Source: Bacillus sp. Marseille-Q3570
GTDB taxonomy: Bacteria > Bacillota > Bacilli > Bacillales > Fictibacillaceae
Assembly (NCBI RefSeq): GCF_946151055.1
Contig: NZ_CAMGYZ010000018.1
Location: 1 to 64,000, forward strand
Direction of reading: 5' to 3'
Length of the DNA: 64,000 nucleotides
Shown: piece after piece, positions 8,111-18,823 of the stretch
How the letters are laid out: each line of letters starts with the position of its first letter
Position numbering within the stretch: position 1 is the first letter of the stretch
Program-made: the position numbers and the translations under genes
Notes under the pieces: model-generated
Databases searched by the model: none
Seen by the model: the letters and a program-made list of their open reading frames with translations, nothing else
What the model was told of the DNA's origin: nothing

Positions 8111-8140
8111 TTGACATAGCCGTTTTTCCATTGTTACAAT
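8111..8140 (+). promoter_or_regulatory. Sigma-A promoter of the pur operon
   Basis: TTGACA (8111-8116) and TACAAT (8135-8140) are separated by 18 bp. Transcription would begin about 8147, ten bases before the riboswitch aptamer. Confidence 0.85.
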
Positions 8141-8156
8141 ATAACTGGAATTAAGA

Positions 8157-8227
8157 CTCTCATATAATCTTGGGGATAGGGCCCATAAGTTTCTACCCGG
8201 TGACCGTAAATCATTGGACTATGAGAG
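8157..8227 (+). ncRNA. Purine riboswitch aptamer, guanine type
   Basis: The sequence has the three-way purine aptamer: P1 CTCTCAT/ATGAGAG (7 bp, perfect), the conserved TATAATC, the J2/3 segment GTTTCTACC, loop L3 CCGTAAA on a P3 stem CGGTGA/TCATTG, and GGACTATG. The specificity base is C (GACTATG, not GATTATG), which indicates guanine/hypoxanthine and not adenine. The L2 loop reads GATAGGG where GATATGG is usual, a single departure. It controls purE-purD. Confidence 0.95.
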
Positions 8228-8332
8228 AAAGCGATAGGTATGCTCACGAAATGATAGATGACCGTGCGATGCCCAGGATTTTTTATGCTTTCTCATCATT
8301 AAAGAGAAACTTTCAGAATCCTGGGCATTTTT
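8221..8332 (+). terminator. Riboswitch expression platform (terminator/antiterminator)
   Basis: The terminator is ATGCCCAGGATT (8269-8280) with AATCCTGGGCAT (8317-8328) plus T run. The 3' strand of P1 with its extension (8221-8232, ATGAGAGAAAGC) can instead pair with GCTTTCTCAT (8287-8296) in the terminator loop. The two structures exclude one another. Purine binding should lock P1 and allow termination. Confidence 0.88.
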
Positions 8333-8406
8333 ACGTTTTAAAGAGTAATCTACTCCCTTTCAACGGGAAGATTTTAACACGACAATAGGAAGGTTTGGTG
8401 AAATGG

Positions 8407-8895
8407 ATGAATCCAAAAATCGGCGTCATCATGGGAAGCACATCCGATTGGGAAACGATGAAACATGCATGTGACATTTTAGATGAGTTGGAGGTCCCTT
8501 ATGAAAAGCAAGTGGTCTCAGCGCACCGGACACCAGACCTGATGTTCCAATATGCAGAAGATGCAAGAGCACGTGGATTGAAAGTTATCGTGGCAGGAGC
8601 TGGCGGTGCAGCGCATCTTCCGGGAATGGTCGCAGCAAAGACGACGTTACCGGTCATCGGGGTACCCGTCCAATCGAAAGCACTCAATGGCCTGGATTCA
8701 CTTTTATCGATTGTCCAAATGCCCGGTGGTGTACCGGTTGCGACAGTGGCGATCGGAAAAGCAGGTGCAACCAACGCAGGACTTTTAGCAGCTCAGATCA
8801 TCGGAACGAATGATGAAGAGGTTGCGGCACGATTACAAGCACGTCAAGAAAAGGTTCGTGAAAAAGTACTGGAAAGCAGTGGTGATTTGAAATGA
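8407..8895 (+). CDS. purE: N5-carboxyaminoimidazole ribonucleotide mutase PurE
   Basis: This 162-residue class I PurE converts N5-CAIR to CAIR in de novo purine synthesis. The [13 protein letters not shown] loop, the SAHRTP motif with the catalytic His, and [14 protein letters not shown] are intact. The start could be ATG 8407 (GGTGA six bases upstream) or GTG 8398 (AGGAAGG upstream, adding MKW); ATG gives the usual N-terminus. It is the first gene of the operon behind the riboswitch and overlaps purK by ATGA. Confidence 0.95.
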   Translation: MNPKIGVIMGSTSDWETMKHACDILDELEVPYEKQVVSAHRTPDLMFQYAEDARARGLKVIVAGAGGAAHLPGMVAAKTTLPVIGVPVQSKALNGLDSLLSIVQMPGGVPVATVAIGKAGATNAGLLAAQIIGTNDEEVAARLQARQEKVREKVLESSGDLK

Positions 8896-10052
8896 CTCAA
8901 CCAATCGTCCCTCCAAAAACAATCGGAATCCTTGGCGGGGGTCAGCTCGGACGTATGATGGCGATCGCTGCAAAGGAGATAGGCTTCAAGGTGGCCACGG
9001 TCGATCCGACTGAAGGTTCCCCTTGCGGTTTGATCGCAGACATTGAAATCGTCGGAGATTATGCGAGTGAAGAGGCGCGAAACAAGCTTGCAGAAGTGAG
9101 CGATGTCATCACATATGAATTTGAAAATGTCGATCTTACTACAGCCAGATGGCTTGAAAAGCATCATCATCTTCCGCAGGGAAGCAATCTATTGAAAGTC
9201 ACACAAGACCGGGCGGAGGAAAAAGCGACGCTGGAAAAAATCGGCGTCCAGGTTGCCCCTTATCAACTGGTGGAACAGAAAGCCGAATTGGAAACGGCGC
9301 TTGAGAACGTCGATTACCCGGCCATTTTAAAAACGACACGGGGCGGATACGACGGGAAAGGGCAAGTTGTACTCGATTCACCGGACGATTTGAAGAAGGC
9401 GAAAGGGCTTTTAGAAAGCGGTCAACCTTGCGTCCTCGAAAAGAAAATCAATTTTATGAAAGAAATCTCAGTGATTGTTGCCCGAAATACCTCAGGTGAT
9501 GCCGAGACGTTCCCGGTTGCGGAAAACATCCATAAAGACAACATTTTATATCAGTCGATCGTGCCGGCACGGATTTCTGATGACAATATAACAGAAGCAG
9601 AATCATTAGCGCGGAAGATTGCGGATGGACTTGATCTCGTCGGAACACTGGCTGTCGAAATGTTTCTGACAGAAAACGAAGGCATCTACATCAATGAACT
9701 TGCTCCAAGACCGCATAACTCAGGTCATTACACGATCGAGGGATGCATGGTGTCCCAGTTTCAGCAGCATATCCGCGCAATCTGCGGATGGAAGCTCGGC
9801 AAGCCGAATTTGGTAAAACCGAGCGTAATGGTGAACCTACTAGGGGAAGACGCGGCGAAAATCCTGGATATCGCACCGCTCTTCGATGATGTGCACCTCC
9901 ACCTTTATGAAAAGAAAGAGATCAAAGATAAGCGGAAGATGGGGCATTTCACGATTATTGATGAAACACTGAATAAGGCAGTCGATAAAGCAGAAACAAT
10001 AATGGAAAACTTGCAGAAACCACCAAAACATAAGCTGGAGGAAGTCAAATGA
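8892..10052 (+). CDS. purK: N5-carboxyaminoimidazole ribonucleotide synthase PurK
   Basis: This 386-residue ATP-grasp enzyme makes N5-CAIR from AIR, ATP and bicarbonate, feeding PurE. The N-terminal [11 protein letters not shown] (about 14-24), the ATP-grasp segment [14 protein letters not shown] and [19 protein letters not shown] are diagnostic. Length is normal. It overlaps purE (ATGA at 8892) and purB (ATGA at 10049), so the three genes are translationally coupled. Confidence 0.97.
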   Translation: MTQPIVPPKTIGILGGGQLGRMMAIAAKEIGFKVATVDPTEGSPCGLIADIEIVGDYASEEARNKLAEVSDVITYEFENVDLTTARWLEKHHHLPQGSNLLKVTQDRAEEKATLEKIGVQVAPYQLVEQKAELETALENVDYPAILKTTRGGYDGKGQVVLDSPDDLKKAKGLLESGQPCVLEKKINFMKEISVIVARNTSGDAETFPVAENIHKDNILYQSIVPARISDDNITEAESLARKIADGLDLVGTLAVEMFLTENEGIYINELAPRPHNSGHYTIEGCMVSQFQQHIRAICGWKLGKPNLVKPSVMVNLLGEDAAKILDIAPLFDDVHLHLYEKKEIKDKRKMGHFTIIDETLNKAVDKAETIMENLQKPPKHKLEEVK

Positions 10053-11344
10053 TCGAACGTTATACAAGACCTGAAATGGGATCGATTTGGACAGAGGAAA
10101 ACAAATTCAAAGCATGGCTCGAGGTTGAAATCCTTGCTTGTGAAGCATGGGCAGAGCTTGGTGACATTCCGAAAGAGGATGTCGTGAAGCTCCGCGAAAA
10201 CGCATCCTTCGATGTGAACCGGATCCACGAAATCGAGGAACAGACACGTCATGATGTTGTCGCTTTTACAAGAGCGGTATCCGAAACACTAGGCGAAGAG
10301 CGCAAATGGGTCCATTATGGCCTGACTTCAACAGACGTCGTCGACACAGCACTCTCTTACTTGATCAAGCAGGCCAACGAAATCCTTTTACGCGATGTTG
10401 ACAATTTCATCGAGGTTTTAAAGGAGAAAGCGAAAGAACACAAATACACGGTGATGATGGGTAGAACGCATGGTGTTCATGCCGAGCCGACGACATTCGG
10501 CTTGAAGCTCGCGCTCTGGTACGAAGAGATGAAGCGTAACAAGGAACGTTTGGAACAGGCGGTCGAAGGGATCCGCTTCGGAAAGCTCTCCGGTGCGGTC
10601 GGAACCTATGCAAACATCCCACCGTTCGTTGAAGAATATGTGTGTGAAAAACTTGGCTTGAACCGTGCGCCGGTTTCGACCCAGACGTTACAACGTGACC
10701 GCCATGCCCACTACATTTCAACTTTGGCGCTGGTCGCGACTTCGGTAGAAAAATTCGCAACAGAGATCCGTGGATTGCAAAAGAGTGAAACGCGTGAAGT
10801 CGAGGAGTTTTTCGCAAAAGGGCAAAAAGGGTCCTCAGCGATGCCGCATAAACGGAATCCGGTTGGATCAGAGAACATGACAGGACTTGCACGTGTGATC
10901 CGCGGTCATATGGTGACAGCGATGGAAAACGTATCCCTCTGGCATGAACGTGATATTTCGCACTCATCCGCCGAGCGGGTGATCATTCCAGACAGCACGA
11001 TTCTGTTGAATTACATGCTGAACCGGTTCTCGAACATCGTGAAGAACTTGACGGTGTTCCCTGAAAACATGAAGCGAAACATGACTCGGACATACGGTTT
11101 GATCTACTCGCAGCGTGTCTTGCTTTCTTTGATCGATAAAGGCATGAACCGTGAAGAGGCGTATGACCTCGTCCAGCCGAAAGCGATGGAAGCCTGGGAG
11201 AGAGGCATCCAGTTCCGCGAGTTGATCGAAGCGGAACCGCGTGTGACAGAAATGCTTACACCTGCTGAAATCGAAGACTGCTTCGATTATAACTACCACG
11301 TACGTGAAGTGGACAATATCTTCAAACGTGTCGGGTTGGAGTAA
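10049..11344 (+). CDS. purB: Adenylosuccinate lyase PurB
   Basis: This 431-residue fumarase-superfamily enzyme cleaves SAICAR to AICAR and adenylosuccinate to AMP, releasing fumarate. The signature [15 protein letters not shown] with the catalytic serine is intact, as are TSTDVVDT and [15 protein letters not shown] (the His of the second motif). The N-terminus [14 protein letters not shown] is typical for Bacilli. It serves both the IMP and AMP branches. It is coupled to purK and followed by 70 bp before purC. Confidence 0.97.
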   Translation: MIERYTRPEMGSIWTEENKFKAWLEVEILACEAWAELGDIPKEDVVKLRENASFDVNRIHEIEEQTRHDVVAFTRAVSETLGEERKWVHYGLTSTDVVDTALSYLIKQANEILLRDVDNFIEVLKEKAKEHKYTVMMGRTHGVHAEPTTFGLKLALWYEEMKRNKERLEQAVEGIRFGKLSGAVGTYANIPPFVEEYVCEKLGLNRAPVSTQTLQRDRHAHYISTLALVATSVEKFATEIRGLQKSETREVEEFFAKGQKGSSAMPHKRNPVGSENMTGLARVIRGHMVTAMENVSLWHERDISHSSAERVIIPDSTILLNYMLNRFSNIVKNLTVFPENMKRNMTRTYGLIYSQRVLLSLIDKGMNREEAYDLVQPKAMEAWERGIQFRELIEAEPRVTEMLTPAEIEDCFDYNYHVREVDNIFKRVGLE

Positions 11345-11414
11345 CGCTTCAATCTGGAAGTGAATTTCGCAAAATCAACAATAAAAAGCCTACATTCTTA
11401 GAGGAGGAACCGAG

Positions 11415-12128
11415 ATGGAAAAACAGGCATTGCTGTATGAGGGGAAAGCGAAACGGATTTATCAGACGGAAAATCCTGAACTCGTCTGGATCGAGTACAA
11501 AGATGAAGCAACGGCATTCAACGGCGAGAAGAAGACGACGATCACAGGAAAAGGGAAGCTGAACAATGAAATTTCCTCGCTTTTATTCGAAATACTGCAT
11601 GAAGCGGGCATTGAATCGCATTTTGTAAGAAAGCTTTCCGAGACCGAACAGCTCGTGAAAAATGTCCAGATCATCCCGCTTGAAGTGGTCGTCCGCAATG
11701 TAGCGGCAGGCTCGCTTGCCAACCGACTGGGAATGGAAGAGGGTGAACTGCTGCCGGAAACCATCGTCGAGTTTTACTATAAGAACGACGACCTTGGCGA
11801 TCCTTTGCTGACACGCGATCACATCCGTGTGCTCGGCTTGGTCGAAGAGACGGAGCTTTCATTGCTTCGCCAGAAAGGTCTTGCGGTCAATGAAGTCCTT
11901 GTCCCGTATTTTAAAAAGCTCAATATCGATCTTGTCGATTTTAAGCTGGAGTTCGGGATAGGACCTGACGGAGAAGTATTGCTTGCGGATGAAATTTCAC
12001 CGGATACATGCCGCCTGTGGGATGCGGACACGAAGGAAAAGCTCGACAAAGACGTTTTCCGCCGCGATCTTGGCAGTTTGACGGAAACCTACGCGAAGCT
12101 GTTGGAGCGGCTGACTGTCGCGCGCTGA
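11415..12128 (+). CDS. purC: SAICAR synthase PurC
   Basis: This 237-residue protein joins CAIR and aspartate with ATP. KQALLYEGKAKRIYQTENP at the N-terminus, PLEVVVRNVAAGS and LADEISPDTCRLWD are the family signatures, and length is standard. RBS GAGGAGG precedes ATG 11415. It is followed not by the usual tight junction to purS but by 271 bp holding a tandem array (12134-12284). Confidence 0.97.
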   Translation: MEKQALLYEGKAKRIYQTENPELVWIEYKDEATAFNGEKKTTITGKGKLNNEISSLLFEILHEAGIESHFVRKLSETEQLVKNVQIIPLEVVVRNVAAGSLANRLGMEEGELLPETIVEFYYKNDDLGDPLLTRDHIRVLGLVEETELSLLRQKGLAVNEVLVPYFKKLNIDLVDFKLEFGIGPDGEVLLADEISPDTCRLWDADTKEKLDKDVFRRDLGSLTETYAKLLERLTVAR

Positions 12129-12133
12129 TCTGC

Positions 12134-12284
12134 GTTTTGTAGTTCGAGGAGGTATTTTTGTCGTTATTTTCACGTTTTTGTCGTTATTTTCACGTTTTTG
12201 TCGTTTTTTTCTCATTTTTGTAGTTAAATCCGTATTTTTGAAAAAAAAACCTGAATTTTTGTAGTTCGCATCGTGATTTTTTCG
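12134..12284. repeat. Intra-operon 20-bp tandem array, family A (core TTTTGTCGTT)
   Basis: The last G of the core TTTTG falls at 12139, 12160, 12180, 12200, 12220, 12240 and 12261, a spacing of 21,20,20,20,20,21. Each unit is TTTTGTCGTT (or TTTTGTAGTT) followed by ~10 variable bases; one unit (TTTTGAAAAA) is degenerate, and two adjacent units are identical. The same family in the opposite orientation is at 25994-26106. It lies between purC and purS. No RBS or gene is visible in it. Confidence 0.9.
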
Positions 12285-12399
12285 TTCAGGCGTACGTGAG
12301 AGTTCACCAAAGCAGAAATTTTTCAATAACGAAGCTTTTTTCACGAAAAAAGCAACAAATTTCCATCAAATCTAAAGAAAACTCGGGGAGGCCGATTTC

Positions 12400-12654
12400 A
12401 TGTATAACGTAAAAGTGTTTGTGACTTTGAAGGAGAGCGTTTTAGATCCACAGGGGGCTGCTGTGAAGGATTCACTTCACCGTCTTTCCTATCAATCCGT
12501 AGAGGACGTCCGGATCGGGAAATACATTGAATTGACGCTGAAAAAAGAAGACGGAGACATCGACGCTCAAGTCCGTGAAATATGTGAAAAGCTGCTCGCG
12601 AACACAGTGATCGAAGACTTTACGTATGAAATCGAGGAGGTCGTCCCTCAATGA
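12400..12654 (+). CDS. purS: FGAM synthase subunit PurS
   Basis: This 84-residue protein is the small structural subunit of the PurS-PurQ-PurL formylglycinamidine ribonucleotide synthase, which helps channel ammonia from PurQ to PurL. It begins [19 protein letters not shown] and contains [10 protein letters not shown], as in other Bacilli. It overlaps purQ by four bases. The RBS is GGGGAGG. Confidence 0.96.
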   Translation: MYNVKVFVTLKESVLDPQGAAVKDSLHRLSYQSVEDVRIGKYIELTLKKEDGDIDAQVREICEKLLANTVIEDFTYEIEEVVPQ

Positions 12655-13334
12655 GATTCGCAGTCGTCGTTTTTCCAGGTTCCAACTGTGATGTTGATAT
12701 GTACCATGCGATCAAAGATGAGCTTGGCGAAGAAGTCGAGTATGTCTGGCATGATGACGAAGAGCTGAGTTCATTTGACGGAATCCTCATCCCAGGCGGA
12801 TTCTCGTATGGAGATTACTTGCGCGGTGGGGCTATCGCTCGTTTTTCGAATGTCATGGACTCGATCCATAAGGCGAACAAAGCTGGGAAACCGATCCTCG
12901 GTGTCTGTAACGGTTTCCAGATCCTTCTCGAAGCGGGACTGCTCCCAGGCGCGATGCAGCGCAATGAGAAACTGAAGTTCATCTGCCGCCAGGTCGAGCT
13001 TACCGTCGAGAATAACGAAACAGTTTTTACAAGTCTATATGAAAAAGGTGAGAAAATCACGATTCCTGTCGCACATGGAGAAGGAAACTATTATTGTGAT
13101 GAGGATACGTATGGAAGATTAGTAGAAAACAAGCAGATCGCATTCCGATATGGCACGAATATCAATGGATCAAGGCATGATATCGCAGGGATCACCAATG
13201 ATAAAGGGAATGTCCTCGGAATGATGCCGCATCCAGAACGGGCAGTCGATGAACTGCTCGGCAGTAAAGACGGGCTGAAATTATTTCAATCAATCGTGAA
13301 AGCTTGGAGGGAAGCACATGTCTTATCCACATGA
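12651..13334 (+). CDS. purQ: FGAM synthase glutaminase subunit PurQ
   Basis: This 227-residue class I glutamine amidotransferase produces ammonia for PurL. The nucleophile is Cys86 in GVCNGFQ; the partner His/Glu lie in MPHPERAVD near the C-terminus. [16 protein letters not shown] forms the oxyanion region. It overlaps purS (ATGA) and purL (17 bp), indicating coupled translation of the three subunits. Confidence 0.97.
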   Translation: MRFAVVVFPGSNCDVDMYHAIKDELGEEVEYVWHDDEELSSFDGILIPGGFSYGDYLRGGAIARFSNVMDSIHKANKAGKPILGVCNGFQILLEAGLLPGAMQRNEKLKFICRQVELTVENNETVFTSLYEKGEKITIPVAHGEGNYYCDEDTYGRLVENKQIAFRYGTNINGSRHDIAGITNDKGNVLGMMPHPERAVDELLGSKDGLKLFQSIVKAWREAHVLST

Positions 13335-15543
13335 ACCTACTGCACAAATGATCAAGGAACAGAAGCTCTATCAAGAGATGGGCTTGAACGATGAAGAGTT
13401 TGCGATGGTTGAATCGATCCTCGGGAGGTCACCGAACTATACTGAAACCGGGTTATTCTCGGTCATGTGGTCCGAGCATTGCAGCTACAAGAACTCGAAA
13501 CCTGTTTTGCGCAAGTTCCCGACAGACGGAAAGCGTGTCCTTCAAGGACCAGGGGAGGGTGCTGGAATCGTCGATATCGGGGACGATCAAGCGGTTGTCT
13601 TTAAAATCGAAAGCCACAACCACCCGTCCGCGATCGAGCCGTATCAAGGGGCTGCGACCGGAGTCGGCGGAATCATCCGTGACGTCTTTTCGATGGGTGC
13701 GCGTCCAGTAGCACTTCTCAACTCGCTTCGTTTTGGTGAACTGAGCTCAGGACGTGTGAAGTATTTGTTCGAAGAAGTTGTCGCTGGGATTGCAGGCTAT
13801 GGAAACTGTATCGGTATTCCGACGGTCGGCGGTGAGGTCCAGTTCGACGCTTCGTACGAAGGAAATCCGCTTGTGAACGCCATGTGTGTCGGTGTCATCG
13901 ACCATAAGGATATCCAGAAAGGACAGGCGAACGGGATCGGCAACTCGGTCATGTATGTCGGTGCCCGTACGGGTCGTGATGGGATCCATGGTGCGACATT
14001 CGCGTCTGAAGAATTGACCGATGCTTCTGACGAAAAACGCCCGGCGGTCCAGGTCGGCGATCCGTTCATGGAGAAGCTTTTACTTGAAGCATGCTTAGAG
14101 CTTGTCCAATGTGATGCGCTTGTCGGCATCCAGGACATGGGAGCGGCGGGACTCACGTCGTCATCCAGTGAAATGGCGAGTAAATCAGGAGTCGGGATCG
14201 AAATGGATTTAGATCTCGTACCGCAGCGTGAAACGAATATGACACCATATGAAATGATGCTTTCCGAATCTCAAGAACGTATGTTGATCGTCGTAAAAAA
14301 AGGACGCGAAGACGAGATCGTCAAGATTTTTGACAAATGGGGCCTTGAAGCGGTGACGATCGGAAACGTCATCGAGGAAAAAGAGCTTCGCCTCCTCCAC
14401 AAAGGGGAAGTCGTCGCGAACGTACCGGTTGACGCGCTAGCTGAGGAAGCTCCGGTTTATCACAAGCCGAGTACAGTTCCAGCGTATTATGAAGCGTTCC
14501 AAAACCAAGAAACCTACGTTCCGAACGTAGCTGATTATAAAGAAACATTATTGAAACTGTTGGCACAGCCGACGATTGCGAGCAAGTCCTGGGTGTTTGA
14601 CCAGTATGATCATATGGTCCGCACAAGCACGGTCGTTTCCCCAGGTTCCGATGCAGCTGTCGTCCGGATTCGCGGCACACGCAAAGCGCTTGCGATGACG
14701 ACGGATTGTAACTCTCGCTATCTATATCTTGATCCAGAGGTTGGTGGAAAAATCGCGGTTGCAGAAGCGGCGCGGAATATTGTCTGCTCAGGTGGTGAGC
14801 CGCTTGCGATCACAGACTGCCTGAACTTCGGTAACCCTGAAAAACCTGAAATCTTCTGGCAGCTCGAAAAAGCGGTCGATGGTATGAGTGAAGCGTGCCG
14901 TACCCTTTCAACACCGGTCATCAGCGGAAATGTGTCGTTGTACAACGAAACGAACGGTGTCGCGGTTTATCCGACGCCGGTAGTTGGTATGGTCGGACTT
15001 GTCCATGACCTTGATCACGTGACGACCCAATCGTTTAAAAAGGCTGGCGACGTCATCTACATGATCGGTGAAACGAAGCCTGAGTTTTCCGGAAGTGAAC
15101 TTCAGAAAGTGTTGGAAGGTAAGATCTTCGGAAAAGCTCCAGCGCTTGATATAGAAAAAGAAGCAAGCTATCAATCTCAGCTTTTAAAAGCGATTCAGGA
15201 AGGTTTAGTCCAATCTGCACATGACGTAGCAGAAGGCGGCGTCGCGGTTGCGATTGCTGAGAGTATGATGGAAGGCGAGCTTGGTGCATCTGTGACCTTG
15301 AAAGGTGAGGAAGTCGCTGCGTTATTCAGTGAATCTCAATCTCGTTTCCTCGTATCGGTCAAACCAGAAAACGTCAAGCAGTTTGAAAAATCAGTAGATG
15401 CAACGGAAATCGGTGTTGTGCTTGATCGCCCGGCATTACGTATCGAATCTGAAACTGGAAGTGAACTCATCTCAGCAACGAAAGAGGAGCTTGAGACAGC
15501 TTGGAAAGGAGCCATTCCATGTTTGCTGACATCAAAGGTCTAA
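13318..15543 (+). CDS. purL: FGAM synthase large subunit PurL
   Basis: This 741-residue ATP-dependent enzyme converts FGAR and ammonia to FGAM. It is the small-type PurL used with PurS and PurQ. Recognisable segments are [13 protein letters not shown] (about 42-54), [20 protein letters not shown] (nucleotide/Mg site), [15 protein letters not shown] and the C-terminal [15 protein letters not shown]. Length and order are typical. It overlaps purF's RBS region; the purF ATG lies 25 bp before its stop. Confidence 0.97.
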   Translation: MSYPHEPTAQMIKEQKLYQEMGLNDEEFAMVESILGRSPNYTETGLFSVMWSEHCSYKNSKPVLRKFPTDGKRVLQGPGEGAGIVDIGDDQAVVFKIESHNHPSAIEPYQGAATGVGGIIRDVFSMGARPVALLNSLRFGELSSGRVKYLFEEVVAGIAGYGNCIGIPTVGGEVQFDASYEGNPLVNAMCVGVIDHKDIQKGQANGIGNSVMYVGARTGRDGIHGATFASEELTDASDEKRPAVQVGDPFMEKLLLEACLELVQCDALVGIQDMGAAGLTSSSSEMASKSGVGIEMDLDLVPQRETNMTPYEMMLSESQERMLIVVKKGREDEIVKIFDKWGLEAVTIGNVIEEKELRLLHKGEVVANVPVDALAEEAPVYHKPSTVPAYYEAFQNQETYVPNVADYKETLLKLLAQPTIASKSWVFDQYDHMVRTSTVVSPGSDAAVVRIRGTRKALAMTTDCNSRYLYLDPEVGGKIAVAEAARNIVCSGGEPLAITDCLNFGNPEKPEIFWQLEKAVDGMSEACRTLSTPVISGNVSLYNETNGVAVYPTPVVGMVGLVHDLDHVTTQSFKKAGDVIYMIGETKPEFSGSELQKVLEGKIFGKAPALDIEKEASYQSQLLKAIQEGLVQSAHDVAEGGVAVAIAESMMEGELGASVTLKGEEVAALFSESQSRFLVSVKPENVKQFEKSVDATEIGVVLDRPALRIESETGSELISATKEELETAWKGAIPCLLTSKV

Positions 15544-16943
15544 ACGAAGAGTGCGGTGTGTTCGCCATCTGGGGTCACCACGAGGCGGCTCAACTCACGT
15601 ATTACGGCTTGCACAGCCTCCAGCATCGTGGTCAGGAAGGCGCAGGTATTGCGGTGACAGACGGTGAAGCTGTGAAATTCCATAAAAACAGCGGACTCGT
15701 AACGGAGGTGTTCAACCGTGGAGAGCTATCTTCGCTTACAGGAAAAGCTGCGATCGGGCATGTGCGTTATTCAACGGCCGGCGGTTCGGAGTTTGCAAAT
15801 GTCCAGCCGCTCGTCTTCCAATCCCAGCGTGGCGCTCTTGCGCTTGCTCATAACGGGAATCTTGTGAACGCGAATATGCTCAAACAGCAGTTGGAAGCTC
15901 AGGGAAGTATTTTTCAAACGACTTCCGATACGGAGGTGCTCGCGCATCTCATTAAGCGAAGCGGTCTCTTCAATCTACGCGATCAGGTGAAAAACGCCCT
16001 ATCGATGATCAAAGGGGCTTACGCGTTCGTGATCATGACAGAAGACGGAATCATGGCAGCCCAGGATCCAAACGGCTTGCGTCCGCTTTCTCTTGGTAAA
16101 ATCGGCGATGCTTACGTCGTCGCTTCGGAAACGTGTGCGTTCGATGTCATCGGAGCGGAGTATATCCGTGACGTCCGTCCGGGAGAGCTGTTGGTCATTA
16201 ACGACGACGGGGTGGAGAGTGACACGTTCACTTCATCGACGAACCGCGCGATCTGCAGCATGGAGTACATTTATTTTTCCCGTCCGGACAGCCATATCGA
16301 CGAAATCAACATCCATACAGCCCGTAAAAATCTTGGGAAACGTCTGGCAGCAGAAGCTTTTGTTGAAGCGGACGTCGTCACAGGAGTTCCAGATTCAAGC
16401 ATCTCAGCAGCAATCGGGTACGCCGAAGCAGCCGGGATTCCGTATGAACTCGGGTTGATCAAGAACCGCTATGTCGGGCGTACGTTCATCCAGCCTTCCC
16501 AGGAATTGAGGGAACAGGGTGTGAAAATGAAGCTTTCGCCGGTGCGCGGAATCGTTGAAGGAAAACGTGTTGTCATGGTCGATGACTCGATTGTTCGTGG
16601 AACGACAAGCCGCCGGATTGTGCAGATGCTTCGGGATGCTGGTGCGAAAGAGGTCCACGTGCGGATCAGTTCGCCGCCGATCGCGCACCCTTGCTATTAC
16701 GGAATCGACATTTCGTCGAAAGAAGAGCTGATCGCCTCGAATTATTCAGTCGAGGAGATCCGTGAAATCATCGGTGCAGATACGCTTGAATATTTGAGCA
16801 TCGATGGCATGATGGATGCAATCGGACGTAACCCGAACGAGCAGAACTGCGGGCAATGCCTCGGCTGTTTTACAGGTAAATACCCGACGGAAATCTACCC
16901 AGACACCGTCTTACCACACGAAAAAGAACTTGTTTATAAATAA
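15519..16943 (+). CDS. purF: Amidophosphoribosyltransferase PurF
   Basis: This 474-residue enzyme makes phosphoribosylamine from PRPP and glutamine, the committed step. ATG 15519 follows AAAGGAG; starting there leaves an 11-residue propeptide ([11 protein letters not shown]) whose removal exposes Cys12 as the N-terminal nucleophile. The PRPP loop [16 protein letters not shown] is present. Four Cys typical of the B. subtilis 4Fe-4S type are seen: one in ICSMEYIYF, one in AHPCYYG and two in NCGQCLGC. Feedback by AMP/GMP is known for this class. Confidence 0.97.
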   Translation: MFADIKGLNEECGVFAIWGHHEAAQLTYYGLHSLQHRGQEGAGIAVTDGEAVKFHKNSGLVTEVFNRGELSSLTGKAAIGHVRYSTAGGSEFANVQPLVFQSQRGALALAHNGNLVNANMLKQQLEAQGSIFQTTSDTEVLAHLIKRSGLFNLRDQVKNALSMIKGAYAFVIMTEDGIMAAQDPNGLRPLSLGKIGDAYVVASETCAFDVIGAEYIRDVRPGELLVINDDGVESDTFTSSTNRAICSMEYIYFSRPDSHIDEINIHTARKNLGKRLAAEAFVEADVVTGVPDSSISAAIGYAEAAGIPYELGLIKNRYVGRTFIQPSQELREQGVKMKLSPVRGIVEGKRVVMVDDSIVRGTTSRRIVQMLRDAGAKEVHVRISSPPIAHPCYYGIDISSKEELIASNYSVEEIREIIGADTLEYLSIDGMMDAIGRNPNEQNCGQCLGCFTGKYPTEIYPDTVLPHEKELVYK

Positions 16944-16949
16944 AGATTC

Positions 16950-17137
16950 GTTAACGGACACAGGAGACCTTATTTGGCCAAAACAATAGTGTTTTACAAA
17001 GCTAACGGACACCAGAGACCTTATTTGATCAAATCTGATGAAAAAAGCTGTAATTTATGAAAATAAGAGCGCTCATGTCCGTTAACTTGCCAGATTACTG
17101 CTTTTTGTCACAAATAACGGCGCTCATGTCCGTTAAT
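16950..17137. repeat. Inverted pairs of 26-nt repeats, 51-nt spacing, family B, inside pur operon
   Basis: Two copies of a repeat containing TAACGGACACCAGAGACC and TTATTTG lie at 16950-16976 and 17001-17027, 51 bp apart. Two inverse copies (CGCTCATGTCCGTTAA preceded by AAATAA) lie at 17061-17086 and 17112-17137, again 51 bp apart. Spacers of ~25 nt are unrelated. A long hairpin between purF and purM is possible. A related set is at 54091-54228. Confidence 0.9.
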
Positions 17138-17192
17138 TTTCTAATCGTTCAATAAAATCCTAAGCTAATCAAAGGTCCAGGGAGGAAAAAGT

Positions 17193-18236
17193 ATGGCACA
17201 AGCATATAAGCAAGCTGGAGTCGATGTTGAGGCAGGATATGAAGCTGTCAAACGCATGAAGAAGCATATCAAGGACACGATGCGGCCGGAGGTTCTCGGC
17301 GGAATCGGTGCTTTTGGCGGCATGTTCGATCTATCCAAGCTCAATGTCAAAGAACCTGTCCTCATTTCGGGGACGGACGGAGTCGGAACAAAGCTGATGC
17401 TCGCGTTCCAAATGGATAAGCACGATACGATCGGCATCGACGCTGTCGCGATGTGCGTCAATGACATCGTTGCACAGGGCGCGGAGCCGCTGTACTTTTT
17501 AGATTATATCGCTTGTGGAAAGCTTGAGCCTGAGAAAGTCGAACAGATCGTCAAAGGGATCGCCGAAGGCTGTAAGCAGGCTGGAGCCGCACTGATTGGC
17601 GGAGAAACGGCTGAAATGCCGGGCATGTATGACCCCGAAGAGTATGATCTTGCTGGTTTTACAGTAGGTGTCGCTGAAAAATCAAAGCTCATCACCCCTG
17701 AAAAAGTAAGCAAAGGCGACGCGCTGATCGGGATTACTTCAAGCGGTATCCATAGCAACGGCTATTCGCTCGTCCGAAAAGTATTGCTTGAGCAGGCTGG
17801 TTACACGCTTGATCAAACGTTTGATCAACTCGGAAAAACCCTGGGCGAAGAACTTTTGATGCCGACGAAAATTTACGTGAAGTCAGTGCTCGAGGTTTTG
17901 AACAACTATGAAGTTTCAGGAATCGCCCACATAACCGGCGGTGGTTTCATCGAAAATGTACCACGTATGCTGCCTGAAGGGCTAAGTGCGGAGGTAGATC
18001 TCGGTTCATGGCCTGTTCCTGAGATTTTTTCATTGCTTCAGAAGGAAGGCGGATTATCCTCAGATGATATGCTTGGCACTTTCAATATGGGAATCGGCAT
18101 GGTGCTTGCAGTGAAACATGAGGACGCGGTCAAGGTGATCCGGACGCTTGAGGCCCAAGGCGAATCAGCGTTTTTGATCGGCCGTGTAATAGAAGGAGAA
18201 GAAGGCATTACGTTTGGTGGAGGAGAATTGAAATGA
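17193..18236 (+). CDS. purM: Phosphoribosylformylglycinamidine cyclo-ligase PurM
   Basis: This 347-residue AIR synthetase closes the imidazole ring (FGAM to AIR) with ATP. It contains [38 protein letters not shown] and [11 protein letters not shown], the family's nucleotide and metal-binding blocks. RBS CCAGGGAGG precedes ATG 17193. It is separated from purF by a repeat region but coupled to purN by ATGA. Confidence 0.97.
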   Translation: MAQAYKQAGVDVEAGYEAVKRMKKHIKDTMRPEVLGGIGAFGGMFDLSKLNVKEPVLISGTDGVGTKLMLAFQMDKHDTIGIDAVAMCVNDIVAQGAEPLYFLDYIACGKLEPEKVEQIVKGIAEGCKQAGAALIGGETAEMPGMYDPEEYDLAGFTVGVAEKSKLITPEKVSKGDALIGITSSGIHSNGYSLVRKVLLEQAGYTLDQTFDQLGKTLGEELLMPTKIYVKSVLEVLNNYEVSGIAHITGGGFIENVPRMLPEGLSAEVDLGSWPVPEIFSLLQKEGGLSSDDMLGTFNMGIGMVLAVKHEDAVKVIRTLEAQGESAFLIGRVIEGEEGITFGGGELK

Positions 18237-18823
18237 AAGGCATCGCAGTATTTGCATCCGGTTCAGGCTCCAACTTTCAGGCGATTGTCGATGCTTGTGA
18301 GTCAGGGAAACTCCATGCAAAGGTGAACCTGCTCGTCTGCGACCGTCCAGGTGCGAAGGCCATTGAACGTGCGGACAAACATGGAATACCGACGTTCGTT
18401 TTCAAGGCAAAAGAGTACCCGGATAAGGAAGCGTTCGAGACAGAGATTTTAAAAAGATTGGAAGAAGCGAAGGTCGAGTTCATCGCATTGGCAGGTTATA
18501 TGCGGTTGATCGGGCAGACGCTGCTTTCACAATTCGAGGGGAAGATGGTCAACATCCACCCTTCTTTATTGCCTGCTTTTCCAGGTAAAGACGCTATCGG
18601 ACAAGCGATCGAGTCAGGCGTTTCGGAGACAGGCGTGACGGTCCACTACGTCGACAACGGAATGGATACGGGGCCGATCATTGAACAGTCCTCAGTGCCG
18701 ATAGACGCCGGGGACACGGCAGAAATTTTACAACAGAAAATCCATAAGATCGAACATGAATTATATCCAAAAGTCATCCAGAACATCCTACACACATCCA
18801 CGGAGAAAGGGGAATTCGCATAA
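18233..18823 (+). CDS. purN: Phosphoribosylglycinamide formyltransferase PurN
   Basis: This 196-residue enzyme transfers a formyl group from 10-formyl-THF to [19 protein letters not shown] (phosphate loop), [17 protein letters not shown] with the catalytic Asn/His, and [17 protein letters not shown] with the Asp are all intact. It overlaps purM by ATGA and purH by one base (TAATG). Confidence 0.97.
   Translation: MKGIAVFASGSGSNFQAIVDACESGKLHAKVNLLVCDRPGAKAIERADKHGIPTFVFKAKEYPDKEAFETEILKRLEEAKVEFIALAGYMRLIGQTLLSQFEGKMVNIHPSLLPAFPGKDAIGQAIESGVSETGVTVHYVDNGMDTGPIIEQSSVPIDAGDTAEILQQKIHKIEHELYPKVIQNILHTSTEKGEFA

Noticed and set aside
10407-10967. 186-residue frame opposite purB
   Set aside because: Shadow of purB with atypical His/Arg/Ser composition.
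16950-17137. CRISPR-like repeat/spacer layout (26 nt repeat, 25 nt spacer)
   Set aside because: Only two repeats in each direction, inverted between pairs, no leader or cas genes.
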